Shown: positions 63,872-64,000 of the stretch, piece after piece
Layout of the letters: every line of letters begins with the position of its first letter
Position numbering within the stretch: position 1 is the stretch's first letter
DNA from: Sinorhizobium fredii USDA 257
GTDB lineage: Bacteria > Pseudomonadota > Alphaproteobacteria > Rhizobiales > Rhizobiaceae
Length of the DNA: 64,000 nucleotides
Assembly (NCBI RefSeq): GCF_000265205.3
Contig: NC_018000.1
Coordinates: forward strand, 5,391,001-5,455,000
Direction: 5' to 3'
Translations under genes and position numbers: made by a program
Notes under the pieces: generated by a model
What the model saw: only the letters and a program-made list of their open reading frames with translations
What the model was told of the DNA's origin: nothing
Database searches by the model: none

Positions 63872-64000
63872 TCAATCCCCGTCCGACGGACAACCGTGCT
63901 TTGCTGTCTCAGATGACTGTCAAATAAGGTGACAGCATGGCAATTATGCCACAGTAGTCACCGCCCCTTATAATATAGTGAACAGTTTCCTAACAAGGTC
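63872..64000. other. Upstream edge of the window
   Basis: 129 bases beyond the DUF882 start with AT-rich stretches, probably its promoter region. No gene is visible before the window ends. Confidence 0.4.

Overview
The window reads as chromosomal housekeeping DNA of a Sinorhizobium/Ensifer-like member of the Rhizobiales. This is inferred from high GC, the tolQRAB-pal-cpoB-tilS and ruvCAB blocks, an sqdBDC sulfolipid operon, class I fructose-bisphosphate aldolase beside tkt-gap-pgk, and alphaproteobacterial small proteins (RcdA/DUF1465, GapR/DUF2312, DUF1192, DUF1244, DUF4164). No insertion sequence, phage gene, integrase, CRISPR array or tRNA gene was seen.

Layout. 1-7.1 kb (minus strand): Tol-Pal envelope system (tolQ, tolR, tolA, tolB, pal, cpoB) followed by tilS. 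7.4-10.7 kb (plus): a ku-ligD end-joining pair lying between tolQ and ybgC. 10.7-17.6 kb: ybgC, the translationally coupled sqdB-sqdD-sqdC operon, then a phosphoesterase and ruvCAB (minus) with a LexA-like half-site repeat upstream of ruvC. 17.8-25.1 kb: a luciferase-like monooxygenase, yebC, a metallo-beta-lactamase-fold protein and an RND efflux pump pair. 25.4-29.5 kb: YmdB-like phosphoesterase, 5-formyltetrahydrofolate cyclo-ligase with a 6S RNA candidate directly upstream, a small regulator cluster (HTH protein, small ORF, LysR), an unexplained structured element, zapA and a DUF4164 gene.

29.9-37.1 kb (plus): central carbon metabolism, tkt, gap, a glycolipid-binding-like gene, pgk and class I fba, then a PhzF protein. 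A 27-bp AT-rich near-palindrome sits just upstream of the predicted fba promoter. 37.2-49.3 kb: a class III cyclase with TPRs, a 51-residue membrane protein, an MFS carrier, a DUF1192 gene, a possible sRNA, rcdA, rpmE, an ABC exporter, an orphan TctC receptor, an FAD dehydrogenase, and a MotA/MotB-like motor pair that is not flagellar. 49.7-54.6 kb: suhB-like phosphatase, a Sel1-repeat protein, a ThiE-like protein, TauE permease, ArsR regulator and two YdcH proteins. 54.6-63.9 kb: purEK, rpmJ behind a strong promoter and a possible attenuator, a TPR protein, a hydrolase, pyk, DUF1036, an N-formylglutamate amidohydrolase-like protein, DUF1244, gapR and a long DUF882 protein.

The most interesting observations are the non-flagellar MotA/MotB-like pair, the structured intergenic elements around zapA and upstream of rcdA, the 6S RNA candidate, the fba operator-like palindrome and the rpmJ leader. 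None amounts to a demonstrated new system; the rest of the window looks like conserved core chromosome.
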